The notes: generated by a model from the letters alone, not told the origin. A DNA stretch of 64,000 bases from Microbacterium sp. LWS13-1.2 (GCF_040144835.1 NZ_CP151632.1:682001-746000), one strand, 5' to 3'. Shown: positions 9,356 to 17,835, counted from the stretch's first letter. Numbers and translations are program-made.

Positions 9356-10768
9356 CTATTGCAGCAGCATCGCCCGCCCGGGCTCGCGCAGGATGTCGGC
9401 GACGTCGACGAGGAAGCGTGACCCCTGCTCGCCGTCCACGAGGCGGTGGTCGAACGAGAGAGCGAGCGTCATCACGTCGCGCAGCGCGATCTCGCCGCGG
9501 TGCTCCCACGGCTGGCGCCGCACGGCTCCGAGGGCGAGGATGCCTGCCTCCCCCGGGTTGATGATCGGCGTACCGGCGTCGACGCCGAACACGCCGACGT
9601 TCGTGATCGAGAACGTGCCGCCCATCATGTCCGCCGGCGCCGTCCTGCCCGACCGCGCGGTCTCGGCGAGGCCGCGGATGGCGTCGGCGAGCTCGACCAG
9701 GGTGAGCTCCTGCGCGTCGCGGATGTTGGGCACGACGAGGCCCCGCCCGGTCGCCGCGGCGATGCCCAGGTTGACGTAGTGGTGCTCGACGATCTCGCCC
9801 GCCGCATCGTCCCACTTCGAGTTGAGGCCCGGGTGGCGCGCGAGCGCGAGGCATACGGCTTTGGCGGCCACCGCCATGATGCCGATCCGGTGCTCCTGGA
9901 GGGCGCGGTCCGCGCGCAGCGACGCGATCAGCTCGCTGGTCGCCGTGACGTCGACCGTCAGGAACGTGGTCACGTGCGGCGCCGTGAAGGCGCTGCGCAC
10001 CATGGCCTCCGCGGTCACGCGCCTCACGCCCCGGATCGGCGTGCGCGTCGTGCGCTCGCCGGCCTCACCCGATCGCGGCAGCTCGAACGTCTCCACCGGC
10101 TCGGCGGACTCCGCGGCCACCGGGGCGACCGTGACCGCTCCGACGCGCTCCGCGTACGCCTCCACGTCGGCACGCGAGATCACGCCGGACGCGCCGGTGG
10201 CCTCGACGAGTGCGAGGTCCACACCGAGCTGCTTGGCGAGCTTGCGCACCGGCGGAGTCGAACGGGGGCGCTCGACCGCACGCTCCACGACATCCGCGAA
10301 CTGGATCGCGTCGTGCGGAGCCGCTTCGAGCACCGCGGTGTCGGATGCTGCAGCCACGGTTCCCGCGACGCGTGCGCGACGCTGCGGCCGTGCGGCACTT
10401 CGGGGCGCGGCGCCGTAGCCGACGAGGTTCGGCTCGGACGCCGGGGCCGCAGCCGCGCTCACCGAGGCGGAGGCGGCTTCGGCCGACGGCGGAACCGCGG
10501 CGGGAGCGGGCGTGGGGGTGGGGGCGGTCGCGGCGGTGTCGAACGAGATCAGCACCGAGCCGACCGCCACGACGTCACCGGGGGCGGCGTGCAGGGCGGT
10601 CACGGTGCCGGCGTGCGGCGACGGCAGCTCGACGACGGCCTTGGCGGTCTCGACCTCCGCGATCGTCTGGTTGAGTGCGACGGTGTCACCCACGGCGACC
10701 AGCCACTGCACGAGCTCGGCCTCGGGAAGGCCCTCGCCGAGGTCGGGGAGACGGAAGTCCTGTGCCAT
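9356..10768 (-). CDS. bkdC: Dihydrolipoamide acyltransferase, E2 of branched-chain 2-oxoacid dehydrogenase complex
   Basis: A 470-residue E2 with one lipoyl domain at the N-terminus (lipoylated Lys43 in EVETAKAVVE), an Ala/Pro-rich hinge, a peripheral-subunit-binding domain around residues 175-215 and a catalytic acyltransferase domain. The active-site motif SFDHRLVDG gives His441 and Asp445. The ATG overlaps the E1 beta stop by one base (TGATG), so it is translationally coupled. With the two E1 genes it forms the branched-chain complex that turns keto-acids from valine, leucine and isoleucine into acyl-CoAs. E3 (lipoamide dehydrogenase) is not in the window. Confidence 0.9.
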   Translation of the reverse strand: MAQDFRLPDLGEGLPEAELVQWLVAVGDTVALNQTIAEVETAKAVVELPSPHAGTVTALHAAPGDVVAVGSVLISFDTAATAPTPTPAPAAVPPSAEAASASVSAAAAPASEPNLVGYGAAPRSAARPQRRARVAGTVAAASDTAVLEAAPHDAIQFADVVERAVERPRSTPPVRKLAKQLGVDLALVEATGASGVISRADVEAYAERVGAVTVAPVAAESAEPVETFELPRSGEAGERTTRTPIRGVRRVTAEAMVRSAFTAPHVTTFLTVDVTATSELIASLRADRALQEHRIGIMAVAAKAVCLALARHPGLNSKWDDAAGEIVEHHYVNLGIAAATGRGLVVPNIRDAQELTLVELADAIRGLAETARSGRTAPADMMGGTFSITNVGVFGVDAGTPIINPGEAGILALGAVRRQPWEHRGEIALRDVMTLALSFDHRLVDGEQGSRFLVDVADILREPGRAMLLQ

Positions 10769-11778
10769 CAGTCGCGCACCCCGCTCAGGCTGTTCGGCCG
10801 GTCCATGACACGATCGACGGCGTCGAGGATGCGGTCGAGGTCGGGCAGATGATGCTTCTCGAGCTTCGCAGGCGGGTACGGGATGTCGTGGCCGGTGACC
10901 CGCTGGGGCGCGGCCTCGAGATAGTTGAAGCACCGCTCGGTGACGCTCGCGATGAGTTCGGCGCCCACCCCGGCCTCCCGAGCAGCCTCGTGCGTCACGA
11001 CGACCCTGCCGGTCTTGCGGACGGATGCCGTCACCGTGCGGTAGTCCACGGGCGAGATGGAGCGCAGATCGATCACCTCGATCGAGACGCCGTCGTCCTC
11101 GGCCGCGGTGGCGGCATCCAGAGCAGTGCCGACCTGCGAGCCGTAGGTCAGGAGCGTCACGTCGCTGCCCTCACGCGCGACGCGGGCGAGACCCATCGGC
11201 GGCGCGTCGGCCAGCTGCACGTCGAGATCGACCTCGCCCTTGGAGTGGTAGAGCCGCTTGGGTTCGAAGAAGACCACCGGGTCGTTCGACGCGATGGCCT
11301 GACGCAGCATCACGTACGCGTCCTGCGGGTTCGACACCGCGACGACGCGGAGCCCCGAGGTGTGGACGAAGTAGGCCTCCGGCGACTCGGAGTGATGCTC
11401 GGCCGCGCCGACGCCACCGGCCCACGGGATGCGGATCGTGATCGGCATCGTGACGTTGCCGCGCGTGCGGTAGCGAAGCTTCGCGACCTGGCACACGATC
11501 TGGTCGAACGCGGGGTACACGAATCCGTCGAACTGGATCTCGACGACGGGCCGGTAGCCGCGGAAGGCGAGTCCGACGGCGGTGCCCATGATGCCCGCCT
11601 CGGCGAGCGGGGTGTCGACCACCCGCTGCGCGCCGAACTCGCCGAGCAGTCCGTCGGTGATGCGGAACACACCGCCGAGCTTGCCGATGTCCTCGCCCAT
11701 GACGAGCACCTTCGGATCGTCGGCCATCGCGCGGCGGAGTCCTTCGTTGATGGCCTTCGCCATCGTGAGCTGCGCCAT
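10768..11778 (-). CDS. bkdB: 2-oxoacid dehydrogenase E1 component, beta subunit
   Basis: A 336-residue transketolase-like E1 beta chain. It opens with LTMAKAINEGLRRAM and VLVMGEDIGKLGGVF, and has the conserved Glu of the thiamine site, DTPLAEAGI, PWAGGVGAAEHHSES and the C-terminal THEAAREAGVGAEL. The start was placed at the ATG following a strong GAGGAGG site; it lies 2 bp downstream of the E1 alpha stop. It forms the alpha2beta2 thiamine-diphosphate decarboxylase with the preceding gene. Confidence 0.92.
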   Translation of the reverse strand: MAQLTMAKAINEGLRRAMADDPKVLVMGEDIGKLGGVFRITDGLLGEFGAQRVVDTPLAEAGIMGTAVGLAFRGYRPVVEIQFDGFVYPAFDQIVCQVAKLRYRTRGNVTMPITIRIPWAGGVGAAEHHSESPEAYFVHTSGLRVVAVSNPQDAYVMLRQAIASNDPVVFFEPKRLYHSKGEVDLDVQLADAPPMGLARVAREGSDVTLLTYGSQVGTALDAATAAEDDGVSIEVIDLRSISPVDYRTVTASVRKTGRVVVTHEAAREAGVGAELIASVTERCFNYLEAAPQRVTGHDIPYPPAKLEKHHLPDLDRILDAVDRVMDRPNSLSGVRD

Positions 11779-11780
11779 CG

Positions 11781-12905
11781 TCACACCTCCTCGGGGGCGG
11801 GGGCGAACCCGTCGAGGTACGCACCGAACCACTCGCGCTGCTCGTCGATCCCCGAGTGGGGCTCGGCGTAGACGTTGTCGAGCACCGTCAGCGGTGCGCG
11901 GGTCGTGGCGGTCATCGCGGCTTCGCGGACCCCGGCGGCCAGCGCATCGGCATCATCCTCGACCGTGCCGATGAACGCCTCGTCGAACTCGCCGCGTGCG
12001 CGCAGCAGGGCCTCGAGCCGCGTGATCGGGTCGCGGCGACGCCACTTCTCGACCTCCTCCTTGTCGCGATAGCGCGTGGGGTCGTCGGAGGTGGTGTGCG
12101 GGCCCATGCGGTACGTCACGGCCTCGATGAAGGCGGGGCCCTCGCCGCGGCGGGCCATGTCCAGCGCCCAGCGCATCGCTGCGAAGCACGCGAGCACGTC
12201 ATTGCCGTCCACGCGCATGCTGGGGATGCCGAACCCGGGCGCCCGGCCGGCGATCGGGAACTTCGCCTGCACCGAGACGGGCTCCGAGATCGCCCACTGG
12301 TTGTTGGTGCACACGAAGACGACGGGCGCCCCGAAGGAGGCGGCGAAGACCATCGCCTCGTTGACGTCGCCCTGGCTGGAGGCACCGTCGCCGAAATAGG
12401 CGACCGACACCTGGTCGGTGCCGTCGCGCTGCACGCCCATGGCGTAGCCGACGGCGTGCAGCGCCTGCGCGCCGATGATGATCTGCTGCGTGGCTGTGTT
12501 GATGTCGTAGGGGTTGTACGTCGAGTGCTCCTCGCCCCGCCAGGCGAGCACGAAGTCCGAGGGCTTGCCACCACGCGCGTAGACCACACCCGTCTCGCGG
12601 TAGCTCGGGAACGCGAAGTCGTCGGCGCGCAGCGCCCGCGCGGTGCCGATCTGGGTCGCCTCCTGCCCCTGGCAGGGCGGCCAGAGGCCGAGCTGGCCCT
12701 GCCGCTGGAGTGCGACGCCCTCGGTGTCGATGCGTCGCAGCAGCACCATGTCGCGGTACAGACCGCGCAGTGTGATGGCGTCGACGTCGGCGACCCAGCG
12801 ATCGAGCTCGGGGTCGGCGATGCGCTCGCCGTCGGGTGTCAGCAGTCGCGCGACATCGTCGATGTCGGTGGCGAGATCCGCTGTCGGGGTCAGGGTGTGC
12901 GTCAT
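11781..12905 (-). CDS. bkdA: Thiamine pyrophosphate-dependent 2-oxoacid dehydrogenase E1, alpha subunit
   Basis: A 374-residue E1 alpha chain. The thiamine-diphosphate/Mg motif begins GDGASSQGDVNEAM and ends CTNNQWAIS. The phosphorylation-loop region YRMGPHTTSDDPTRYR is typical of branched-chain rather than pyruvate-specific enzymes. Three nested starts exist (GTG 12914, ATG 12911, ATG 12905). The GAGGA site is 9 bp from the last and only 3 bp from the ATG at 12911, so 12905 was chosen. It is the first gene of the operon and faces an Lrp-type regulator across an intergenic region with a 9-bp inverted repeat. Confidence 0.92.
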   Translation of the reverse strand: MTHTLTPTADLATDIDDVARLLTPDGERIADPELDRWVADVDAITLRGLYRDMVLLRRIDTEGVALQRQGQLGLWPPCQGQEATQIGTARALRADDFAFPSYRETGVVYARGGKPSDFVLAWRGEEHSTYNPYDINTATQQIIIGAQALHAVGYAMGVQRDGTDQVSVAYFGDGASSQGDVNEAMVFAASFGAPVVFVCTNNQWAISEPVSVQAKFPIAGRAPGFGIPSMRVDGNDVLACFAAMRWALDMARRGEGPAFIEAVTYRMGPHTTSDDPTRYRDKEEVEKWRRRDPITRLEALLRARGEFDEAFIGTVEDDADALAAGVREAAMTATTRAPLTVLDNVYAEPHSGIDEQREWFGAYLDGFAPAPEEV

Positions 12906-13003
12906 CGTCATCACTCCTCGTTGCGGGCTCCCTCGTGAGGAGCCGCTTCGCGTCCGCCGGCTTCGTCGCCGGCTACCTCGAGGCTACGTCTGCATCGCAC
13001 CTC

Positions 13004-13030
13004 GCTCAAGCATCCGTGCTCTGCTTGAGC
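13004..13030. promoter_or_regulatory. Inverted repeat, candidate Lrp/BkdR operator
   Basis: Perfect 9-bp arms, GCTCAAGCA and TGCTTGAGC, separated by 9 bp. It sits between the divergent E1 alpha and Lrp-type genes and ends 33 bp before the regulator's -10 element. Confidence 0.6.
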
Positions 13031-13062
13031 ATGTTGATAAGTCATGACCACCCAGACCGTGC

Positions 13063-13068
13063 TAACGT
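13063..13068 (+). promoter_or_regulatory. -10 element of the Lrp-type regulator (leaderless)
   Basis: TAACGT ends 8 bp before the ATG at 13077, which points to a leaderless message and decides the start in favour of 13077 over 13044. Confidence 0.5.
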
Positions 13069-13076
13069 TTCGCACT

Positions 13077-13547
13077 ATGAGTGCCCTCGATCACGTCGAC
13101 CTGGAGCTGCTGGCAGCGCTCTCCGCCGATCCCCGCGCGACCGTCGTCGCACTCGCCGAACGGCTCGGCCTCTCACGCAACACGGTGCAGGCGCGCATGT
13201 CACGGCTGGAGAAGGCGGGAGTGTTCCTGTCGTACGAGCGGGCGATCTCTTCGGCCTCGTTGGGGTTTCCGATCGAGGCGTTCATCAGCGTCATCGTGCG
13301 CCAGGCGGATCTCCCGCGCATCGCCGTCGAACTCGCCCGGGTGCCCGAGGTCGTGCAGGCGCACGGCCTGTCGGGTCAGGTGGATCTGCTGGTGCGGGTC
13401 GCCTGCCGTGACACGCAGCACCTGTTCGACACCGACGCGCGCATCCTCGCCATCGAGGGCGTCGAGCGCACCGAGACGTCACTGGTGATGGGCGAGGTCA
13501 TCGCCCACCGCGTCACGCCCCTGATGGACCTGGCTCGACGCGACTAG
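13077..13547 (+). CDS. Lrp/AsnC family transcriptional regulator (BkdR-like)
   Basis: A 156-residue feast/famine regulator: an N-terminal winged helix-turn-helix (about residues 4-50, with LAERLGLSRNTVQARMSRLE) and a C-terminal RAM ligand-binding/oligomerisation domain. A longer reading from the ATG at 13044 is possible but would begin upstream of the likely -10 box. It is divergent from the branched-chain dehydrogenase operon, the same arrangement as Lrp-type BkdR and bkd genes in Pseudomonas. I infer that it controls the operon in response to branched-chain amino acids or their keto-acids. Confidence 0.9.
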   Translation: MSALDHVDLELLAALSADPRATVVALAERLGLSRNTVQARMSRLEKAGVFLSYERAISSASLGFPIEAFISVIVRQADLPRIAVELARVPEVVQAHGLSGQVDLLVRVACRDTQHLFDTDARILAIEGVERTETSLVMGEVIAHRVTPLMDLARRD

Positions 13548-13569
13548 GGCGTGTCTGACAAATCCTCCG

Positions 13570-13592
13570 CCTGAACGATGGCGACGTTCAGG
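13570..13592. repeat. Inverted repeat downstream of the Lrp-type gene
   Basis: 8-bp arms CCTGAACG and CGTTCAGG around a 7-nt loop, 22 bp after the regulator stop. It could be a terminator without a T-run or a remnant mobile-element end, since the adjoining GGCGTGTCTGACAAATCC looks like an insertion-sequence terminus. Neither reading is proven. Confidence 0.4.
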
Positions 13593-13641
13593 ACCGCCAC
13601 CTCGATCACTCAACGTCTGAGGATGCGGGCATCATGGAACG

Positions 13642-14466
13642 ATGAGCGCCCGATCGGATCGTCTGCCGGTCGTGCTGCTGCATGGCTGGCCGGTCACCGA
13701 GGAGCATTGGCGACACCTGCTCCCCCTCCTCGACCAGGCGGGCTTCACCACCGTTCCGATCACCCTGCCAGGTCTCGGCGCGATACCCGACCAGCGCCCG
13801 AGCTTCCGCAAGGCCGACCTTGCGCACTGGCTGAGGGATGTGCTCGCTCGACGCGGGATCACGCGTTTCGCGTTGATCGGCCATGACTGGGGCGCCACGG
13901 TTGCCGTGTTTCTCGCCGCCGAGCTGGCTTCCGCAGTGACCGCGCTTGTCGTCGAGGAAGAGATCCTCCCCGGGATCGACATCGACATCCCCGCGCCGGG
14001 ACGTGACCATTACCCGACATGGCACGGACCCTTCAACCGTGCAGCCGGTCTCGCAGAACGCCTCGTCCCCGGACGCGAAGCCGCCTACTACGGCGTGTTC
14101 CTCCAGCAGAGCGCAGGCCCGGCGGGACTCGATCCCGCCACGATGCGTTCGTACGTCGACGCATACTCCGCACGGGGCGTTCTCGAAGCAGGCCTCGGCT
14201 ACTATCGCACCCGGAGTGAAGATCTCAGCGACGTCCAGGTCCTCGTCACGAACCAGGTCGCAACACCCGTGCTCGCGATCGGCGGGCGCTTCGCATTGGG
14301 CTCCGCCGTTGCCGACGGTGCGCGTCCCATCGCCAGGGACGTGACGAGTCTCGTTCTCGACGACTCCGGTCACTACCCACTTGAACAAGAGCCTGAACCA
14401 GGCGGGCGCGCTGTTGTCCAGTTTCTTCGCCGGCACAGTTCGACAACTGCCGCGCGCGGGCGATGA
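13642..14466 (+). CDS. Alpha/beta hydrolase (epoxide hydrolase / haloalkane dehalogenase-like)
   Basis: A 274-residue alpha/beta hydrolase. The HGWP oxyanion motif is at residues 14-17 and the nucleophile elbow GHDWG has Asp82 rather than Ser. An Asp nucleophile is typical of epoxide hydrolases and haloalkane dehalogenases. The C-terminal His lies in LDDSGHYPLEQEP. Codon use looks more relaxed than in its neighbours, with more GCA, ACA and GTT, and an inverted repeat and insertion-sequence-like sequence lie just upstream, so it may be acquired. The substrate is unknown. Confidence 0.82.
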   Translation: MSARSDRLPVVLLHGWPVTEEHWRHLLPLLDQAGFTTVPITLPGLGAIPDQRPSFRKADLAHWLRDVLARRGITRFALIGHDWGATVAVFLAAELASAVTALVVEEEILPGIDIDIPAPGRDHYPTWHGPFNRAAGLAERLVPGREAAYYGVFLQQSAGPAGLDPATMRSYVDAYSARGVLEAGLGYYRTRSEDLSDVQVLVTNQVATPVLAIGGRFALGSAVADGARPIARDVTSLVLDDSGHYPLEQEPEPGGRAVVQFLRRHSSTTAARGR

Positions 14467-14491
14467 CAGCGTTGAGGCCCAGGGCTCCCCC

Positions 14492-15493
14492 TCAGGAGAG
14501 CACAGCCGCCTCACCGCGTGGGTTCGCGGTCGACGATGCGTCGGCACGCACGAGCACGACGCCCACGAGGATCAGCGCCCCACCGGCGAACTGGATCGGT
14601 GCGGGCACCTCGGCGAGGAAGATCCACGCGAACATGAGGGCGAACAGCACCTCTGACAGCCCGACGAACGACGCCACACGAGAGCCGATGCGCGGAACCG
14701 CCATCACGCCGAGCGCGTAGCCGAGCGTCGTGGCGACGGCGGCCACCCAGAGCAGCGGCATCCACCATGGCACCGCGGTGCCGGCCAGCACGACCGAGAC
14801 GGCGGGGGCCTGGAACGGCATGATGCCGGTGGCGCAGAGCACCCCCATCACGAGCGCGCCGGTCAGCAGGCCGCTCGCCGCCAGCGCCAGCGGTGGCAGG
14901 TCGTCGCCGGCGCGCTCGGAGATCACGAAATAGGCGCACACGCAGACGGCCGCCGCGAGTGCCAGCAGGGTGCCGATCAGATCGAACGACGCGCCCGAGA
15001 TGTCGACGACGAGCACGAGGCCGACGATCGCGACCAGCGATCCCCACAGCACGAGCGCGGACGGTGCCCGCCGGGTGCGCACCCACACGGCGACCACCAG
15101 CATGACCGGCGCGAGGTACTGGATCAGCAGCGCCACGGCCACCGGCATCCGCTGCATCGCGGAGAAGAAGAAGAGCTGGCAGCCGAGCACGGGCATGAGA
15201 CCGAAGCCGACGATGAGCCGCCAGTGCCGGCGCAGGAAGCCGCGCTGCCGCTTCATCGCCAGGAAGAGCGCCGGCGACAGCACGAGGCCGGCGACACCCA
15301 TGCGTACGAGCAGCGCCGCACCGAGCGACCAGCCGGCTTCGAGGAGCGGCTTGATGAACGGCCCGCTCGACGAGAACGCGAGCGCCGAGGCGACGCCCAT
15401 GATCAGGCCGGTGGTGCGCAGTCGTGCGCTCGAGCCGGGCGCCGAGCTCGGAGGGGCAACGGGAAGCGACGCGGTCGAGGTCATGGGCGGCAT
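14492..15493 (-). CDS. EamA/DMT family transporter
   Basis: A 333-residue integral membrane protein with ten predicted hydrophobic segments in two repeated EamA halves (about residues 25-160 and 175-320), the usual drug/metabolite exporter layout. A second in-frame ATG is 9 bp downstream. It is divergent from the CGNR zinc-finger gene, with a 7-bp inverted repeat flanking the shared promoter. The cargo cannot be predicted. Confidence 0.88.
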   Translation of the reverse strand: MPPMTSTASLPVAPPSSAPGSSARLRTTGLIMGVASALAFSSSGPFIKPLLEAGWSLGAALLVRMGVAGLVLSPALFLAMKRQRGFLRRHWRLIVGFGLMPVLGCQLFFFSAMQRMPVAVALLIQYLAPVMLVVAVWVRTRRAPSALVLWGSLVAIVGLVLVVDISGASFDLIGTLLALAAAVCVCAYFVISERAGDDLPPLALAASGLLTGALVMGVLCATGIMPFQAPAVSVVLAGTAVPWWMPLLWVAAVATTLGYALGVMAVPRIGSRVASFVGLSEVLFALMFAWIFLAEVPAPIQFAGGALILVGVVLVRADASSTANPRGEAAVLS

Positions 15494-15496
15494 CCG

Positions 15497-15533
15497 ACTG
15501 TCAGGAGTGAAAGGTGTTTACACTGGTGACAGT
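15497..15533. promoter_or_regulatory. Divergent promoter with inverted repeat between exporter and CGNR gene
   Basis: Perfect 7-bp arms ACTGTCA (15497-15503) and TGACAGT (15527-15533) flank TACACT (15519-15524), a good -10 box for the CGNR gene. The sequence TGTCAGGAGT also occurs twice, at 15499 and 15546. This is a likely operator. Confidence 0.5.
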
Positions 15534-15559
15534 ACCGGACCGGCTTGTCAGGAGTCAAC

Positions 15560-16114
15560 GTGGTTTTCATTCATGACACGGAGCAGAACCTGCGCGCGGC
15601 GTCGTACCTGGTGAACACGCTGCCCGGCTACGACGACGAGGACACCCTCACCACCCTCGAGGACTTCGAGGACTACCTGCGCGTCAACCCGTACACCGGG
15701 CTGATCCGGCGCGACGCCGCCGAGCTCGCCGCCCTCCGCGACGTCCGGCCGCGCCTGCGGCAGCTATGGGAGGTCGACCGCGACGGCGCCGTGCCGCTGG
15801 TCAACGAGATGCTCCGCGACGGCAGGGCACTCCCCCGCCTGGTCATCCACGACGGATTCGACTGGCACATCCATGCGACCAGCGACGACGCTCCGCTGGC
15901 AACCCGGGTGCTCGTCGAGGCGGCGCTGGCGTTCGTCGACGTCATCCGCGCCGACGAGTACGACCGCGTGCGGATCTGCGCCGCGGACGACTGCGACGGC
16001 GTCTACGTCGACTTCTCGAAGAACGGCTCGAAGCGCTACTGCGACATCGGCAACTGCGGCAACCGCATGAACGTCAACGCGTATCGGCAGCGGAAGGCGC
16101 GACGAACCGCGTGA
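15560..16114 (+). CDS. CGNR zinc finger domain-containing protein
   Basis: A 184-residue protein with an N-terminal ABATE-type stress-response domain (to about residue 125) and a C-terminal CGNR zinc finger. The Cys residues lie in RICAADDCDG, RYCDIGNCGNR and the closing basic tail. The GTG at 15560 was chosen because AGGAG sits 5 bp upstream. Such proteins are thought to be DNA-binding regulators, and its divergent pairing with an EamA exporter suggests it controls that gene. The last 41 bp overlap the convergent hydrolase gene. Confidence 0.88.
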   Translation: MVFIHDTEQNLRAASYLVNTLPGYDDEDTLTTLEDFEDYLRVNPYTGLIRRDAAELAALRDVRPRLRQLWEVDRDGAVPLVNEMLRDGRALPRLVIHDGFDWHIHATSDDAPLATRVLVEAALAFVDVIRADEYDRVRICAADDCDGVYVDFSKNGSKRYCDIGNCGNRMNVNAYRQRKARRTA

Positions 16115-16973
16115 TCGCGCCGGCGGCGGCCGCCGGCGTCTCGTAGTGGATCAGGTGCCCGACGTCGGGGATCTCCACGAGCTGCGCGTCCGCGAACATC
16201 GTCGCCAGGCGTCGCTCCGCCTCGATGGGCGTGATGTCGTCGCGCTGCGCGGCCACCAGCAGGGTCGGCTGGGCAATGCGCGGCGCGAACGCGCGCACGT
16301 CGTTCGACACCGACGCGAGGAACGCGTCGTGCAGCACGTCGCGGTCGGCGAAGCGCGAGAAGTAGGTGTCGTGCTGGTCGTGCACGAATCGTCGGATGCC
16401 GGGGTCCTTGGTCTTCGCCATCGACACGCTCATCACGCGCACGATGAGGCCGTTGCGCAGCAGCGCGTCGCCGAGCCGCTTCGGAAGCCTCGCCCCTGCC
16501 CAGTAGTAGAAGACGGCGAGCCGGGTGAGCACCCCCCGAGGACCCTCGAGCGCAGGCGCTCCGATGGGGTTGACCAGGATGACCCGCGGCGTCTCGAGGC
16601 CGCCCGCGACCGCGGCCGCCACGACGATGGAGCCGAAGGAATGGCCCAGGATCACCGCGCCCGGCGCGACCGCCCCGGCGAATTCGCGCAGCCACTCCGC
16701 GAAGAGGCCGAGGTCGTGCCGTCGCCCCGGCACCGGCGCGGTCTCGCCGAATCCCGGGAGGTCGGGCGAGATCACGCGCACCGCCGGAAGGTGCGCGACC
16801 ACCGGCTCGAGTCCGTGATGCTCGCCCCGGAAGCCGTGCACCGCGACGATCGTGACGGCCGCATCGGCGGGGCCGTAGACCCAGTACGCCGTGACGCCGC
16901 CCAGCACGCCGACCTCGCGGCGCTCGACAGGGATCTCGTCGAGGAGAGGTGCGTACGGGTTCGGCGCGGTCAC
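16074..16973 (-). CDS. Alpha/beta fold hydrolase
   Basis: A 299-residue alpha/beta hydrolase. The oxyanion motif VHGFRGEHHG is near residue 45, the nucleophile elbow GHSFGS carries the Ser, a likely acid Asp lies in AAQRDDITP, and the catalytic His is in DVGHLIHYE. A TAGACT -10 box 6 bp upstream of the GTG suggests a leaderless message. The 3' ends of this gene and the CGNR gene overlap tail to tail by 41 bp. The substrate is unknown. Confidence 0.85.
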   Translation of the reverse strand: MTAPNPYAPLLDEIPVERREVGVLGGVTAYWVYGPADAAVTIVAVHGFRGEHHGLEPVVAHLPAVRVISPDLPGFGETAPVPGRRHDLGLFAEWLREFAGAVAPGAVILGHSFGSIVVAAAVAGGLETPRVILVNPIGAPALEGPRGVLTRLAVFYYWAGARLPKRLGDALLRNGLIVRVMSVSMAKTKDPGIRRFVHDQHDTYFSRFADRDVLHDAFLASVSNDVRAFAPRIAQPTLLVAAQRDDITPIEAERRLATMFADAQLVEIPDVGHLIHYETPAAAAGAITRFVAPSAADTR

Positions 16974-16979
16974 CCATCG

Positions 16980-16985
16980 AGTCTA
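16980..16985 (-). promoter_or_regulatory. -10 element of the alpha/beta hydrolase gene (leaderless)
   Basis: On the minus strand this reads TAGACT and ends 6 bp before the GTG start at 16973. Confidence 0.5.
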
Positions 16986-17048
16986 CGAGTCGCACCCGGG
17001 CCTCGCCTGTGCGCGGTGCGCCTGTGCTCCGATGTCGGAGGCGACGCA

Positions 17049-17054
17049 TACCGT
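17049..17054 (+). promoter_or_regulatory. -10 element of the exonuclease gene (leaderless)
   Basis: TACCGT ends 7 bp before the ATG at 17062. It was used to choose that start over the ATG at 17032. Confidence 0.45.
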
Positions 17055-17061
17055 GATCGGC

Positions 17062-17793
17062 ATGAGCCGCCCGCATCCCGAACAGCTGCCGCTGTGGGAT
17101 GTGCCGGACTGGGTGCGCATGATCGGGGTGTTCGATCTCGAGACGACCGGCGTCGATGTCACCGCGGATCGCATCGTCACGGCGCACGTCGGACTGCTGG
17201 ATGCCGCCGGCCGGGTCATCCGCGCGCGCGACTGGCTCGCCGATCCCGGCGTCGAGATCCCCGAGGGCGCGAGCGCGATCCACGGCATCTCCACCGCACA
17301 GGCGCGTGCCAAGGGACGCCCGGCGGTCGACGTCGTGGCCGAAGTGGTCGAGGCCGTCCGTGCTCTTCTGGACGCCGGCATCCCGGTCGTCGCCTACAAC
17401 GCGCCGTTCGACTTCTCGCTGCTGAAGTACGAGTCGCTGCGCCATGGCGTCGTGCCGATCGAGAACCCTTCGCCGGTCATCGACCCGCTCGTCGTCGACA
17501 AGGCGTACGACCGGTGGCGCAAGGGCAAGCGCACTCTCCAGGTCGTCGCGGCGCACTACGCGGTGCCGCTGGATGCGGCGCACGAGGCGTCGGCCGATGC
17601 CGTCGCCGCCGGACGCGTCGCACAGGCGCTCGCCGAGCGCTTCGCCCCGTGGCTTCCCGACACCGTGCACGAACTGCACACTCGGCAGATCGGCTGGGCG
17701 CGGGCGCAGGCCGAGAGCCTCACCGAGTACTTCATCGGCATCGGCCGGCTGGATCCCGACGAGCGGCTCGACGGCCGCTGGCCGATCCGCTGA
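17062..17793 (+). CDS. 3'-5' exonuclease, DEDDh (DnaQ-like) family
   Basis: A 243-residue exonuclease with the three DEDDh motifs: FDLETTG near residue 25 (Exo I), YNAPFDFSLL near residue 114 (Exo II) and HEASADA near residue 175 (Exo III, the His-x4-Asp pair). It has no polymerase or helicase domain, so it is a stand-alone exonuclease like those involved in repair or RNA turnover rather than clearly the replicative epsilon subunit. It is convergent with rpmE across a strong hairpin. Confidence 0.9.
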   Translation: MSRPHPEQLPLWDVPDWVRMIGVFDLETTGVDVTADRIVTAHVGLLDAAGRVIRARDWLADPGVEIPEGASAIHGISTAQARAKGRPAVDVVAEVVEAVRALLDAGIPVVAYNAPFDFSLLKYESLRHGVVPIENPSPVIDPLVVDKAYDRWRKGKRTLQVVAAHYAVPLDAAHEASADAVAAGRVAQALAERFAPWLPDTVHELHTRQIGWARAQAESLTEYFIGIGRLDPDERLDGRWPIR

Positions 17794-17835
17794 TCCGTCC
17801 CAGGATCGCGCGATCGCCGGGCGGTCCGAGAAACG

